Source: Vulcaniibacterium gelatinicum (GTDB lineage: Bacteria > Pseudomonadota > Gammaproteobacteria > Xanthomonadales > Xanthomonadaceae). From it: a stretch of DNA of 64,000 bases. The notes beneath the pieces are model-generated. The model saw only the letters and a program-made list of their open reading frames with translations, was not told the DNA's origin and searched no databases. The stretch spans positions 62,001-126,000 of the forward strand of contig NZ_VNKO01000001.1 in NCBI RefSeq assembly GCF_008033445.1, written 5' to 3'. Positions 48,369 through 60,491 of this stretch are shown here, one piece after another; the stretch's first letter is position 1; every line of letters begins with the position of its first letter. A program made the position numbers and the translations under genes.

Positions 48369-50888
48369 TCAGTAGGTCACGCGGAAGGTCATGCCGTAGG
48401 TGCGCGGGGCACCGAGGAACGCGTTCCACGAGCCGGTCTGCAGCGGCGCGTCGAAGGCGACCTGGTAGTACTCGGCATCGGTCAGGTTCTGTACCCAGAG
48501 CTCCAGGTTCCAGCGCTTGTTCTGCGCGCCGATCGCGAAGCGGGCATTGGCCACCGTGTAGGCATCCTGCTCCTTCGGCGGATCCAGGTCCGAGCCGGTG
48601 TTGTAGTCGGACATGTACTTGGCGCCGAGATGGAAGCGTGCGGCCAGGTTGCCGATGTCCCAGTCATAACCGACCGCGGCGGTGGCCGACCACTTCGGCG
48701 CGAAGCTCGCGCGGTTGCCAGGCAGCAGCGCGAGGTCCGGGTCGGGCAACGGATCGTTGCCGTACTTGGTGTCGGCGTAGGTCAGGCCGCCCTGCAGCGA
48801 CAGCCCGCCGTTCTGGTACATGACCTCGGTGTCCAGGCCGCGCGAGACGACCTCCGGGATCGAGCGCACCACGAAGCTGGTGCCGAGGAAGCTGTTGAGC
48901 TGGAAGTCGTCGTAGGTCTGGTGGAAGAGCGCGGCGTTGAACAGCAGGTTGCCGCCCATCCAGGTGGTCTTGACGCCCAGTTCGAAGCTGTCCACGAACT
49001 CGGCCGGGAACGAGGTGTCGTTGACCGGCAGGATGCCGGCAGTACCGCTGGACAAGCCGTTGGACGACTGCACGCGATCGAGGTTGAAGCCGCCGGCCTT
49101 GTAGCCGCGCGCGGCCGAGAAATAGCCCATCACGTTCTGGTTCCAGCGGTAGGCGGCCTTGAAGGTGCCCGACCACTCGCTCTCCTCGCGCTCCTGGTGA
49201 GTCACGCGGTTGTCGTGCAACCGGTTGGTCCACGGCAGACAGCCGAACGCCACCACCTGCGGAGCGGCGGCCGAGGCCTGCGCCACGGTCAGGCCACGTG
49301 CGACCAGGGCCGCCACCACCTGGGCCGGGTTGGCCAGCATCGCGGCACAACCGGGGCTGCCGTTCGGATTGTCGTAGATCGAGTCGAGTTCCTTGTCCTC
49401 GCGCGTGTAGCGCAGGCCGAAGGTCAAGTCGAACGCGTCGGTGACGTGCCAGGTGTTGTTGGTGAACAGCGCGAAGCTGCGTGCATCCTGCGTGTAGCGG
49501 TCGTTCGCCCCGTGGCCGGCAAAGACGGTGCCGAACGGCCGGCCGGAGGCTTGCGAGTAGAACAGTGGCGCCGTGGGCGAGGCGCCGAGGGCCGGATTGA
49601 TGCGCGAGAGCACCGCGACGGACATGTACGGCTCGTAGGCGGCGCCGATGCGGTAGGCCTCGTTCCGGGTGAGCTCCTCGTCCGAATAGAACAGGCCGAC
49701 CAGCCAGTCCACCCTGTCGGTGGATCCGGCCAGACGGAACTCCTGGCTGAAGGTCTCGAAGCCGGTGAAGGAATCATCCGGATGCGGATTCCGGAACAGC
49801 AGGTCGGCGGTGCTGAAATCGAAATCCAGCCCGTTGATGGACTGCCAGTCGCGCACGCCGGTGACCGAGGTGAAGGTCGCGCCGCCGAACCAGGGGCTCT
49901 CCCAGTCCGCCTGCAGGGTGACGCCCTTGTCCTTGATGTCCTGCTCGGTGCTGCGGTTGCTCCAGGCCCGGCGCGCGAACGGATCGGCCACCGGCGCCAC
50001 GCCGGTGTCGCCCGGCAGCGGGGTGAGCGCGTCAATGATCGCGGCGGTGGGGCCGCGGACGATGGTCACGCCGGTGCAGCAGTTCTCCTCGCGGCTGGTG
50101 AAGTCGGCACTGAGGTTGATGTCGAGCTTGTCGGTGGGCTCCAACAGCAGTTGGCCGCGGACGGTGTGGAAATTCTGGTCGTAGTCCTCGTCCTCGGTGC
50201 GCGGCCCGGCGCCGGTGTTGACGTCCATGAAGCCGTCGCGCTCGCGCTTGGCGCCGTAGATGCGGAAGGCCGCGCGATCGCCGATCGGCGAGTTGAACGA
50301 ACCGGCGACCCCGAGCGCACCATAGTTGCCGACCGTGACCTCGCCTTCCACGCTCGTGATGTAGTGCGGCCTGCGGGTGATGACGTTGATCACGCCGGCC
50401 GAGGTGTTCTTGCCGAACAGGGTGCCCTGCGGCCCCTTCAGCACCTCGATCCGCTCGATCTCGCCGAGATCGCCGAAGCCCACGCCATTGCGCGGCCGGT
50501 ACACGCCGTCAATCACGATGCCCACCGACGACTCCAGGCCGGCGTTGTCACCCACCGTGCCGATGCCGCGGATACGGGCGGTGGTCAGCGCCTCGCTCTG
50601 GGTGCTGGTGACGGTCAGGCCGGGCACCAGCACCTGCACGTCCTTGATGTCGCGCACGCCGGTGTCCTGCAGCACCTGCTCGGACAGGGCGGTGACGATC
50701 ATCGGCACGTCCTGCAGGGCCTCCTCGCGCTTCTGCGCGGTGACGACGATGCGGTCGAGCGTGACCGCCTCCTCTTCCTGCTGTGCCGGCGAAGCCTGCT
50801 GCGCGGCCGTGGGCAGCGTGTAGCCGGTGACGAGTGCGGCGAAGATGGCCGAAGCGAGTGCCGAGCGGGCCGGCCTGAAAGTACCCAT
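48369..50888 (-). CDS. TonB-dependent outer-membrane receptor
   Basis: 839 residues. Signal peptide ending TAAQQ, then a TonB-box-like stretch and plug domain (LDRIVVTAQKREEALQDVP; VYRPRNGVGFGDLGEIERIEVLKGPQGTLFGKNTSAGVINVITRRP). The 22-strand barrel ends with an aromatic residue (FRVTY). Imports a large nutrient, probably a siderophore, oligosaccharide or sterol-like compound. The ligand cannot be told; no dedicated enzymes or regulator adjoin. Start ATG 50888 with GGGAGGGG. A ~45-residue insertion in the barrel contains two Cys (GCAAML and FGCLPW), possibly a disulfide loop. Confidence 0.9.
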   Translation of the reverse strand: MGTFRPARSALASAIFAALVTGYTLPTAAQQASPAQQEEEAVTLDRIVVTAQKREEALQDVPMIVTALSEQVLQDTGVRDIKDVQVLVPGLTVTSTQSEALTTARIRGIGTVGDNAGLESSVGIVIDGVYRPRNGVGFGDLGEIERIEVLKGPQGTLFGKNTSAGVINVITRRPHYITSVEGEVTVGNYGALGVAGSFNSPIGDRAAFRIYGAKRERDGFMDVNTGAGPRTEDEDYDQNFHTVRGQLLLEPTDKLDINLSADFTSREENCCTGVTIVRGPTAAIIDALTPLPGDTGVAPVADPFARRAWSNRSTEQDIKDKGVTLQADWESPWFGGATFTSVTGVRDWQSINGLDFDFSTADLLFRNPHPDDSFTGFETFSQEFRLAGSTDRVDWLVGLFYSDEELTRNEAYRIGAAYEPYMSVAVLSRINPALGASPTAPLFYSQASGRPFGTVFAGHGANDRYTQDARSFALFTNNTWHVTDAFDLTFGLRYTREDKELDSIYDNPNGSPGCAAMLANPAQVVAALVARGLTVAQASAAAPQVVAFGCLPWTNRLHDNRVTHQEREESEWSGTFKAAYRWNQNVMGYFSAARGYKAGGFNLDRVQSSNGLSSGTAGILPVNDTSFPAEFVDSFELGVKTTWMGGNLLFNAALFHQTYDDFQLNSFLGTSFVVRSIPEVVSRGLDTEVMYQNGGLSLQGGLTYADTKYGNDPLPDPDLALLPGNRASFAPKWSATAAVGYDWDIGNLAARFHLGAKYMSDYNTGSDLDPPKEQDAYTVANARFAIGAQNKRWNLELWVQNLTDAEYYQVAFDAPLQTGSWNAFLGAPRTYGMTFRVTY

Positions 50889-51159
50889 GGTGTCCCCTCC
50901 CAAGGTGGTCGAAAGCGTCTGGTTGTCGAACATGTTGTTGTCGAGGCGCGCGGCACGGCGCCCCGCGGAACGGGACGCCGGACCCCTCGGCCACGTGCCG
51001 GACGTGGGGGACTCCGGCACGGACCGGCGGGATCGCCGACGCCGCGGACGCTAGCACACCGCCGCGTACGGTGACAGTCTCCCCCGTCGGGTGCGCACGC
51101 TCGGACTGGCATACTGGTCGCGGTTTCCGGCGGGGCCACCCGCCCTCCCCCTTGCGCCC

Positions 51160-53751
51160 GTGACCCAGACCGACACCCCCGCGCCCGCCGCGCGCGAGGC
51201 CCATACTCCGCTGATGCGCCAGTACTTCGCCGCCAAGGCGGAGCATCCGGACGTGCTGCTGTTCTTCCGGATGGGCGACTTCTACGAGCTGTTCTACGAC
51301 GACGCGCGCAAGGCCGCGCGCTTGCTCGACATCACCCTGACCCAGCGCGGCATGTCCGCCGGCCAGCCGATCCCGATGGCCGGCGTGCCGGTGCACGCCT
51401 GCGAGAGCTACCTGGCACGGCTGGTGGCGCTGGGGGAGTCGGTGGCGATCTGCGAGCAGATCGGCGACCCGGCGCTGGCCAAGGGCCTGGTCGAGCGCAA
51501 GGTAGTGCGGATCGTCACCCCCGGTACGGTCACCGACGAAGCCCTGCTCGCCGAGCGCCGCGACACCCTGCTGCTGGCCCTGTCCCGCGGACGCGGCGGC
51601 TACGGCCTGGCCTGGGCGGACCTGGCCGGCGGCCGCTTCCTGGTCAACGAGGTCGGCAGCGACGACGCGCTCGAGGCCGAGCTGGCGCGGCTGGATCCGG
51701 CCGAGCTGCTGCTGCCCGACGAGGCCGGCTGGCCCGCCTTCGTCACCACCCGCCCCGGCCTGCGCCGGCGCGCGCCCTGGCTGTTCGACGCCGACAGCGG
51801 ACGGCGGCAGCTGCTGCAGTTCTTCCGCGTCCACGACCTGACCGGCTTCGGCCTCGAGGGCCGGCCGCTGGCGGTCGCCGCCGCGGGCGCCCTGCTCGGC
51901 TACATCGAGGAGACGCAGAAGCAGCGCCTGCCGCACCTGACCGCGATCGCGCTCGAGGCCAGCGACGGCGCGATCGCGATGAACGCCGCCACCCGCCGCC
52001 ACCTCGAATTGGATACGCGCGTGGACGGCGACACCCGCAACACCCTGCTCGGCGTGCTCGACAGCACGATCACGCCGATGGGCGGGCGCCTGCTGCGGCG
52101 CTGGCTGCACCGGCCGCTGCGCGACCGGCGCGTGGTCGGCGAGCGCCACCATGCGGTGGCCATGCTGATCGAGCACCGTGCCGACGCGCCGCTGCGCGAG
52201 GCGTTCCGCGCGCTCGGCGACCTCGAACGCATCCTGGCCCGGGTGGCCCTGCGCAGCGCGCGTCCGCGCGACCTCTCGACCCTGCGCGACGGCCTGGCCC
52301 TGCTGCCGCAGGTGCGCACGCTGCTCGCGCCGCTCGACTCGCCGCGGCTGCAGGCGCTGGCCGCCGAACTCGGCGAGCACGCCGACACCTGCGCCCTGCT
52401 GCAGCGCGCGGTGGTGCCGCAGCCGCCGGTGCTGGCGCGCGACGGCGGCGTGATCGCGGCCGGCTACGACGCCGAACTCGACGAGCTGCGCATGCTCAGC
52501 ACCCACGCCGACCGGTTCCTGGTGGACCTGGAGGCGCGCGAGCGCGAGGCCACCGGCATCCCCACGCTCAAGGTCGGCTACAACCGCGTCCACGGCTACT
52601 ACATCGAGATCAGCAAGGGGCAGGCCGACAAGGCCCCTGCGCGCTACACCCGGCGCCAGACCCTGACCGGCGCCGAGCGCTACATCACCGAGGAACTGAA
52701 GGCCTTCGAGGACAAGGTGCTGTCGGCGCGCGAGCGCGCGCTGGCGCGCGAGAAGCTGCTCTACGACGGCCTGCTCGACGCGCTCAACCAACGGCTGGAG
52801 CCGCTCAAGCGCTGCGCCGCGGCGCTGTCCGAACTGGATGCGCTGGCCTGCTTCGCCGAGCGCGCGCAGGCGCTGGACTGGGCGCAGCCGGAGTTGAGCG
52901 ACACGCCCGGCATCCGCATCGAGCGCGGCCGCCACCCGGTGGTGGAAGCGGTGCGCGAGGAGCCGTTCGAGCCCAACGACCTGATCCTGGACGAGGCGCG
53001 CCGGATGCTGGTGATCACCGGCCCGAACATGGGCGGCAAGAGCACCTACATGCGGCAGAACGCGCTGATCGTGCTGCTCGCGCACATCGGCAGCTTCGTC
53101 CCCGCCGCGCGCGCCACGATCGGGCCGGTGGACCGGATCCTGACCCGCATCGGCGCCGGCGACGACCTCGCCCGCGGCCAGTCCACCTTCATGGTCGAGA
53201 TGGCCGAGACCTCGTACATCCTGCACCACGCCACCGAGCAGTCGCTGGTGCTGATGGACGAGATCGGCCGCGGCACCTCGACCTACGACGGCCTGGCGCT
53301 GGCCGACGCCGTGGCCCGCCACCTGGCCTCGGTCAACCGCAGCTGGACGCTGTTCGCCACTCATTACTTCGAGCTGACCACGCTGGCCGAACCCGGCAGC
53401 GGCATCGCCAACGTGCACCTGGACGCAGTCGAGCACGGCGAGCAACTGGTGTTCATGCACGCGGTCAAGGACGGCCCGGCCGACCGCAGCTTCGGCCTGC
53501 AGGTGGCCGCGCTCGCGGGCCTGCCGAAGATGGTGATCCGGCAGGCGCGCGCGCGCCTGGCCGAACTCGAGCAGCAGGGCCGCGACGCACCGCGTGCGCC
53601 GCTGACCGCGCAGGCGCTGGACGCGCCGCAGCAGTTCGGCCTGTTCGCGCCCGCGCACGCCGCGCTCGACGCGCTGGCCGCGCTCGATCCGGACGAACTC
53701 ACGCCGAAGCAGGCGCTGGAGGCGCTGTACCGGCTCAAGGCCCTGCTCTGA
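51160..53751 (+). CDS. mutS: DNA mismatch repair protein MutS
   Basis: 863 residues. Mismatch-binding N-terminal domain with [13 protein letters not shown] (Phe-X-Glu motif), connector, core, clamp and ATPase domain: Walker [53 protein letters not shown] and FATHYFEL. The C-terminus has the tetramerisation tail ([18 protein letters not shown]). A GTG at 51160 is chosen to match family length; a GTG at 51091 would add 23 Pro-rich residues. Confidence 0.95.
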   Translation: MTQTDTPAPAAREAHTPLMRQYFAAKAEHPDVLLFFRMGDFYELFYDDARKAARLLDITLTQRGMSAGQPIPMAGVPVHACESYLARLVALGESVAICEQIGDPALAKGLVERKVVRIVTPGTVTDEALLAERRDTLLLALSRGRGGYGLAWADLAGGRFLVNEVGSDDALEAELARLDPAELLLPDEAGWPAFVTTRPGLRRRAPWLFDADSGRRQLLQFFRVHDLTGFGLEGRPLAVAAAGALLGYIEETQKQRLPHLTAIALEASDGAIAMNAATRRHLELDTRVDGDTRNTLLGVLDSTITPMGGRLLRRWLHRPLRDRRVVGERHHAVAMLIEHRADAPLREAFRALGDLERILARVALRSARPRDLSTLRDGLALLPQVRTLLAPLDSPRLQALAAELGEHADTCALLQRAVVPQPPVLARDGGVIAAGYDAELDELRMLSTHADRFLVDLEAREREATGIPTLKVGYNRVHGYYIEISKGQADKAPARYTRRQTLTGAERYITEELKAFEDKVLSARERALAREKLLYDGLLDALNQRLEPLKRCAAALSELDALACFAERAQALDWAQPELSDTPGIRIERGRHPVVEAVREEPFEPNDLILDEARRMLVITGPNMGGKSTYMRQNALIVLLAHIGSFVPAARATIGPVDRILTRIGAGDDLARGQSTFMVEMAETSYILHHATEQSLVLMDEIGRGTSTYDGLALADAVARHLASVNRSWTLFATHYFELTTLAEPGSGIANVHLDAVEHGEQLVFMHAVKDGPADRSFGLQVAALAGLPKMVIRQARARLAELEQQGRDAPRAPLTAQALDAPQQFGLFAPAHAALDALAALDPDELTPKQALEALYRLKALL

Positions 53752-53773
53752 GCCGGGCCGCGGCACGGCGCCG

Positions 53774-56087
<2,314 letters not shown>

Positions 56088-56112
56088 GCAACCGTCTTGA
56101 TCACGCCACGGC

Positions 56113-56133
56113 GCGGCGCCCCAGCGGCGCCGC
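56113..56133. terminator. Hairpin between convergent katG and PLP-enzyme genes
   Basis: GCGGCGCC (56113-56120) pairs with GGCGCCGC (56126-56133) around CCAGC. No T-run follows either way, so termination is unproven; it is the only hairpin in the 69-bp gap. Confidence 0.4.
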
Positions 56134-56156
56134 CCGTGTCCTGGCGCGCGTCGCGC

Positions 56157-57353
56157 TCAGGCGGCGTCGGCCACCCGGGTGGCGCTGGCGGCGGCCTCGA
56201 TCGCCTGCCGCAGGTCGTCCCACAGGTCGTCGGCGTGCTCGATGCCGACCGACAGCCGCAGCAGGCCGGGGGTGATGCCGCTGGCGGCCTTCGCGCTCTC
56301 GCTGACCACGCGATGGGTCAGCCCCGCGGGGTGCTGGATCAGGGTATCCACCGAGCCCAGGCTCACCGCCGGCGTCATCAGCCGCACCTGGCGCATCACC
56401 GCCGCCGCGGCCTGGTAGCCGCCGGCCATCTCGAACGCGATCAGGCTGCCCGGGCCGCGCTGCTGGGTGCCCAGCAGGTGCGCGTTGCGCACCGTGCGCA
56501 GGCCCGGATAGTGCACGCGCGAGACCGCCGGATGCGCGGCCAGCCGGCGCGAGAGCACCTCGGCGTTGGCCTGCGCGCGTTCCACCCGCAGCGCCAGCGT
56601 CGGCAGGCCGCGGTGCAGCAGGTAGGCGGCCAGCGGATGCAGCAGCGCGCCGGTGGCCGCGCGCACGGTGCGCAGCGGCCGGGCGTGTTCCTCGCTGCAG
56701 CAGACCACGCCGGCAATCACGTCGCCATGGCCGCCCAGGAACTTGGTCGCGCTGTGCAGCACATAGGTCGCGCCGAGCGCGGCCGGGGTCTGCAGCACCG
56801 GGGTGGCGAAGGTCGAATCCACCAGCACCGGCACCTCGCCGGCGGCGGCCACCGCGGCGCGGATGTCCACCAGGTCGAGGGTCGGGTTCGCCGGCGTCTC
56901 GATGATCACCAGCGCGGTGTCCGGGCGGCGCCGGGCGGCGATCTCGCCGGCCTCGACGAACTCGGCCTCGAGCCCGCACAGGCCGCTGGCCAGCAGGTGG
57001 TCCGAGGTGCCGTACAGCGGCCGCACCACCAGCACGTGCGCGCCGTGCTGGCGCCGCTCGAGCAGGACCGCGGTCAGCGCGGCCATGCCCGAGGCGAAGG
57101 CGACGCAGGCCTCGGTGCCCTCGAGCACCGCGAGCGCGGCCTCGGTGCGGGCCACGGTGGGGTTGTGCAGGCGGGCGTAGATCGGATTCGGCGCGCCCGC
57201 CTCCCCGCCCACCAGCGCATCGAAACTGGCGGTGCCGACCGCCAGGTCGGCCACCGGATAGGTGGTGGACAGGTCCAGCGGCGGCGCGTGTACGCACAGG
57301 GCCTGGAAATCCTCGCGGCCGGCGTGGACGGCACGGGTGTCGAAGCGGGTCAT
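56157..57353 (-). CDS. Cys/Met metabolism PLP-dependent enzyme (cystathionine or methionine gamma-lyase-like)
   Basis: 398 residues of the trans-sulfuration family. PLP fold: GMAAL near residue 90, VIIETPANPTLDLVDI, Schiff-base Lys in HSATKFLGGHGDVIAG. The Cys that marks true methionine gamma-lyases in the LYGCT motif is a Thr here (PLYGTSDHLL), pointing away from a strict MGL. Divergent from an Lrp/AsnC gene, as mdeA-mdeR is in Pseudomonas. Could be cystathionine gamma-lyase, gamma-synthase or a related lyase; specificity is unresolved. Confidence 0.85.
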   Translation of the reverse strand: MTRFDTRAVHAGREDFQALCVHAPPLDLSTTYPVADLAVGTASFDALVGGEAGAPNPIYARLHNPTVARTEAALAVLEGTEACVAFASGMAALTAVLLERRQHGAHVLVVRPLYGTSDHLLASGLCGLEAEFVEAGEIAARRRPDTALVIIETPANPTLDLVDIRAAVAAAGEVPVLVDSTFATPVLQTPAALGATYVLHSATKFLGGHGDVIAGVVCCSEEHARPLRTVRAATGALLHPLAAYLLHRGLPTLALRVERAQANAEVLSRRLAAHPAVSRVHYPGLRTVRNAHLLGTQQRGPGSLIAFEMAGGYQAAAAVMRQVRLMTPAVSLGSVDTLIQHPAGLTHRVVSESAKAASGITPGLLRLSVGIEHADDLWDDLRQAIEAAASATRVADAA

Positions 57354-57405
57354 GGCGGGCCTGGATCGTGCGAAAACCGGCGCGATCCTAGAACGCGGTT
57401 CACTC

Positions 57406-57433
57406 TACAATGCTGTTCCCGAAGAAAATTTCG
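57406..57433 (+). promoter_or_regulatory. Control region between the PLP enzyme and Lrp genes
   Basis: TACAAT (57406-57411) is a plausible -10 for the Lrp gene; no clear -35 is seen. CGAAGAAAATTTCG (57420-57433) is AT-rich with CGAA/TTCG ends, a form that suits Lrp-type binding. The gap between the divergent starts is 92 bp. Confidence 0.35.
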
Positions 57434-57445
57434 CGGACGACGCCC

Positions 57446-57910
57446 ATGCCCCGCCTGGACCGAATCGACTTCGCCCTCCTGCGGCTGCTGCGGAAGAATG
57501 CTCGGCTGCCGAACAAGGACCTCGCGGCGAAGGCGGGCATCGCCCCCTCCACCGCCCTGGAACGGGTGCGGCGGCTGCGCGAGTCGCGGGCGATCCTCGG
57601 CTTCCACGCCGAGATCGCCCCGGAAGCGGTGGGCATCGGCCTGCAGGCGCTGATCGCGGTGCGGCTCACGCGCCATTCGCGCGACCTGGTGGACGGCTTC
57701 CACGACCACCTGCTGCGCCTGCCCGAGGTGCTGGCGTTCTACCACCTCGCCGGCGCCGACGACTTCCTGGTCCACGTCGGGGTGCGCGACAGCGGCCACC
57801 TGCGCGACTTCGCCCTCACCGCCTTCACCCAGCGGCCGGAGGTGGCGCACATCGAGACGCGGTTGATCTTCGAGTTCCGGCGCAATCCGGAATTGCCGGT
57901 GTATCCGTAG
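57446..57910 (+). CDS. Lrp/AsnC family transcriptional regulator
   Basis: 154 residues. N-terminal AsnC-type helix-turn-helix (DFALLRLLRKNARLPNKDLAAKAGIAPSTALERVRRL), then an amino-acid-sensing RAM domain (GLQALIAVRLT, LAFYHLAGADDFLVHVGVRDSGHLRDF). Divergent from the PLP enzyme, so probably senses a sulfur or branched amino acid and controls it. ATG 57446; codons upstream of it have no ribosome binding site. Confidence 0.92.
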   Translation: MPRLDRIDFALLRLLRKNARLPNKDLAAKAGIAPSTALERVRRLRESRAILGFHAEIAPEAVGIGLQALIAVRLTRHSRDLVDGFHDHLLRLPEVLAFYHLAGADDFLVHVGVRDSGHLRDFALTAFTQRPEVAHIETRLIFEFRRNPELPVYP

Positions 57911-57914
57911 GCGG

Positions 57915-58328
57915 CTACAGCGCGTCTATGTCGCCCAGGGCCCGGATCAGGCGGCGGGCGCGCTTGTCGGGCCGGGTCTCGGGCGGGCGGTAGCCGGCGC
58001 GCTCGGCGGCGCGCAGCGCGCGTTCGGCCTCGCGGCGGGTGCGCGAGGCCTCGGGTTCCTCGTACAGCGTCTGCGCGATGCTCGCCGGCCCGCGCGTGTC
58101 GCTGAGCGCGCGCACCACGATCTCGAACGTCTCGCCGGCGCGGACCACGCGCAGGGCATCGCCCACCCGCACCGCGCGCGAGGGCTTGGCGCGTTGGCCG
58201 CCGACCTCGACCTTGCCGGTCTCGATCGCCTGCCGGGCCAGGCTGCGGGTCTTGAAGAAGCGCGCGGCCCAGAGCCAGACGTCCAGGCGCAGCGGATCGG
58301 TGGCGGCGTGTGCGTGCATGCGGTCCAT
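57915..58328 (-). CDS. hslR: Ribosome-associated heat shock protein HslR (S4 domain)
   Basis: 137 residues. S4 RNA-binding domain with LDVWLWAARFFKTRSLARQAIETGKVEVGGQRAKPS and VRVGDALRV, then a basic C-terminal arm. HslR (Hsp15) binds free 50S subunits holding a nascent chain and returns them to translation. ATG 58328 (MDRMHAH). Two bp separate it from the stop of the upstream Mut7-C gene. Confidence 0.93.
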   Translation of the reverse strand: MDRMHAHAATDPLRLDVWLWAARFFKTRSLARQAIETGKVEVGGQRAKPSRAVRVGDALRVVRAGETFEIVVRALSDTRGPASIAQTLYEEPEASRTRREAERALRAAERAGYRPPETRPDKRARRLIRALGDIDAL

Positions 58329-58330
58329 TG

Positions 58331-59086
58331 TCAGATCGGAACCCCCACTTCGGCCAGGCGCTGGCGCAGCCGGGCCTGGTGGCTGCCGTGCCAGTACAGC
58401 TGGCCGCACCCGCGGCAGCGGCTCAGCGCCGCGCCGTCGCGGACCACGTTCGCCGGCGCCGCGTCGGCGCCCTCGCCGTCCGGCAGGCGCGCCACGGTGC
58501 CGTTGCAACGCGCACAGCGGGTGAACGGCGCGATCCGCGCCTCGAGCTGGAACCGGTCCAGCACCTCGCGCAGTTGCCGCCGCGGTTCGGTGGCATGGAC
58601 GAAGGCGCCGTGGGTGAGCGCGGAACGCTTGAGCAGGCCGGTATCGCGGGTCAGCACGATGCGGTGCTCGGCGCGCGAGATCGCCAGCAGCGTGTCGTCG
58701 TCGTAATCGTTGCGGTACAGGCAGTCGAAGCCGAGCAGGCGCAGGTAGGCGGCCAGGCGCCCCAGGTGCACGTCCACCACGAAGCGCGGCCCGCGCAGCG
58801 GCTGCGGCCGCAACCGGCTCACGCCCGCCAGTTCGAAGCGCTCGAACACCGGATAGACCGCGACCCGCTCGCCGCCCCGCAGGCGATGGGCGAAGCCGAC
58901 CGACTCGCCGTCCACCAGGATCAGGTCCACCTCGGTGTGCGGCACACCGAGCGACTCGATCCGGTCCTTCACCGCCGGCGTGCCGTCGAAGGCGTGGATG
59001 AAGCCGCGCCGCCGGCATTCGGGCGGGAGGAAGTCGTTGAGTTCCTCGTAGAAGCGGAATTCGCAGTGGCGGACGGCGGACGGCAC
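58331..59086 (-). CDS. Mut7-C RNase domain protein with N-terminal ubiquitin-like domain and zinc ribbon
   Basis: 251 residues. N-terminal ubiquitin-like (ThiS/MoaD-like) domain (CEFRFYEELNDFLPP...GVPHTEVDLILVDGESVGF), then a PIN-like Mut7-C RNase domain (FVVDVHLGRLAAYLRLLGFDCLYRNDYDDDTLL; IVLTRDTGLLKR), then a zinc ribbon (RCARCNGTV and CRGCGQLYW). The architecture is conserved in bacteria; it is a predicted RNase of unknown target. Its coupling to HslR suggests a role with ribosomes or nascent chains (inference). Confidence 0.9.
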   Translation of the reverse strand: MPSAVRHCEFRFYEELNDFLPPECRRRGFIHAFDGTPAVKDRIESLGVPHTEVDLILVDGESVGFAHRLRGGERVAVYPVFERFELAGVSRLRPQPLRGPRFVVDVHLGRLAAYLRLLGFDCLYRNDYDDDTLLAISRAEHRIVLTRDTGLLKRSALTHGAFVHATEPRRQLREVLDRFQLEARIAPFTRCARCNGTVARLPDGEGADAAPANVVRDGAALSRCRGCGQLYWHGSHQARLRQRLAEVGVPI

Positions 59087-59180
59087 GGAAGCGGCCGGGG
59101 CGTCGGATACGGCTGAGTTTACGCCGCCGCCCGAGCCGTGCCTGAACCGGCGGCGCGTGCGTACAGGGGCCCGAAACGAC

Positions 59181-59204
59181 GACGGCCGCCCTGGGGCGGC
59201 CGTC
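59181..59204 (-). terminator. Terminator of the rpsP-rimM-trmD-rplS operon
   Basis: GACGGCCGCC (59181-59190) pairs perfectly with GGCGGCCGTC (59195-59204) over a 4-nt loop, 20 bp after the rplS stop. The following minus-strand sequence has only GTTT, so termination is likely but not of the strongest form. Confidence 0.7.
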
Positions 59205-59223
59205 GAGGCGGATGCGGCGCGGA

Positions 59224-59604
59224 TTACTGCGCCTTGGCCCTCGCCGACAGGTCTTCCTTGATGCGCGCCTTCTTGCCTTCCAGGCCGCGCAGGTAATACA
59301 GCTTGCCGGCACGCACGTCGCCGCGGCGCTTGACCTCGACCGACTCGATCGCCGGGCTGTGGGTCTGGAACACGCGCTCCACGCCGTAGCCGTGGGAGAT
59401 CTTGCGCACGGTGAACGAGGAGTTCAAGCCGGCGTTCTTCTTCGCGATCACCACGCCCTCGTACGCCTGGACGCGCTCACGGTTGCCTTCCTTGACCTTG
59501 ACGTTGACGACCACGGTGTCGCCGGGGCCGAACTCGGGCAGCTGGCGCTGGGCCTGCTCGGCCTCGAAGTTCTGCAACAGGGTGTGGAGCGAGGGCTTGT
59601 TCAT
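59224..59604 (-). CDS. rplS: 50S ribosomal protein L19
   Basis: 126 residues. Sits at the 30S-50S interface. [44 protein letters not shown] and [16 protein letters not shown] are family-specific. Last gene of the rpsP operon, about 100 bp after trmD. Confidence 0.97.
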   Translation of the reverse strand: MNKPSLHTLLQNFEAEQAQRQLPEFGPGDTVVVNVKVKEGNRERVQAYEGVVIAKKNAGLNSSFTVRKISHGYGVERVFQTHSPAIESVEVKRRGDVRAGKLYYLRGLEGKKARIKEDLSARAKAQ

Positions 59605-59708
59605 GGGACGGCCTGTTCTGTCGTTCTGGGGCGGGCCGGGACGGCGCGCCGTGGCGTATGCGCGAAGCCGCGCATTATAGCCGGCTTTTTTCCAGCGTGG
59701 CTAGGGGC

Positions 59709-60476
59709 TTACGCGTCCCCGTCCGGTTCCTCGAGGGCGGCGGCGTACTGGCGGCGGAAGGCCTCCAGCAGGGCGCGGTCGGCCGGGGACAGGCGGGCCT
59801 CGTCGAGCAGGTCCGGGCGCCGCAGCCAGGTCCGGCCCAGGGCCTCCATCCGCCGCCAGCGGGCGATCTCGGCATGGTTGCCCGAGAGCAGCACCTCCGG
59901 GACCCGACCCAGGGCGTGTTCCACCGGGCGGGTGTAGTGCGGGCAATCGAGCAGGCCGTCCTCGAAGCTGTCCTGGACCGCGGATTCGGCGTCCCCCAGC
60001 GCCCCCTCCTGGAGCCGGGCGATGGCGTCTATCACCACCACCGCGGCCGGCTCGCCGCCGGAGAGCACGTAATCGCCGATGGACAACTCCTCGTCCACCT
60101 CGGCCTGGATCAGGCGCTCGTCCACCCCCTCGTAACGGCCGCAGAGCAGGATCAGGCGCTCGCGGCCGGCCAGCTCGCGGACCTTGCGCTGGGTCAGGCG
60201 CGGGCCCTGCGGGCTGAGATAGATCACCGGCGCGGGTGCGGGATCGGCGGCACGCACCGCCTGCAGGCAGGTACGCAGCGGGTCGATCATCATCACCATG
60301 CCAGGGCCGCCGCCGAACGGACGGTCGTCCACCCGCCGGTAATTGCCCTCGGCGTAGTCGCGCGGGTTCCAGCCGTGCACCGCCAGCAGCCCGCGCTCGA
60401 GCGCACGCCCGACCACGCCGAAGCCGGCGCAGTAGCGGATGTAGTCGGGGAACAGGGTGACGACGTCGATGCGCAT
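59709..60476 (-). CDS. trmD: tRNA (guanine-N1)-methyltransferase TrmD
   Basis: 255 residues. Methylates G37 in tRNAs, preventing frameshifts. SPOUT knot with [14 protein letters not shown] and [26 protein letters not shown]-type C-terminal segment and RPDLL are present. N-terminus [12 protein letters not shown] typical. Follows rimM by 15 bp. Confidence 0.97.
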   Translation of the reverse strand: MRIDVVTLFPDYIRYCAGFGVVGRALERGLLAVHGWNPRDYAEGNYRRVDDRPFGGGPGMVMMIDPLRTCLQAVRAADPAPAPVIYLSPQGPRLTQRKVRELAGRERLILLCGRYEGVDERLIQAEVDEELSIGDYVLSGGEPAAVVVIDAIARLQEGALGDAESAVQDSFEDGLLDCPHYTRPVEHALGRVPEVLLSGNHAEIARWRRMEALGRTWLRRPDLLDEARLSPADRALLEAFRRQYAAALEEPDGDA

Positions 60477-60491
60477 GGCGGCCTGGCCGGG

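Noticed and set aside
48354-51074. Very long open frame on the plus strand opposite the TonB receptor, and similar long frames opposite mutL, alaS, ffh, virB4 and virD4
   Set aside because: High GC leaves stop codons rare in the antisense frames. The translations are low-complexity (Arg, Gly, His, Gln) with no domains, while the opposite strand encodes clear families.
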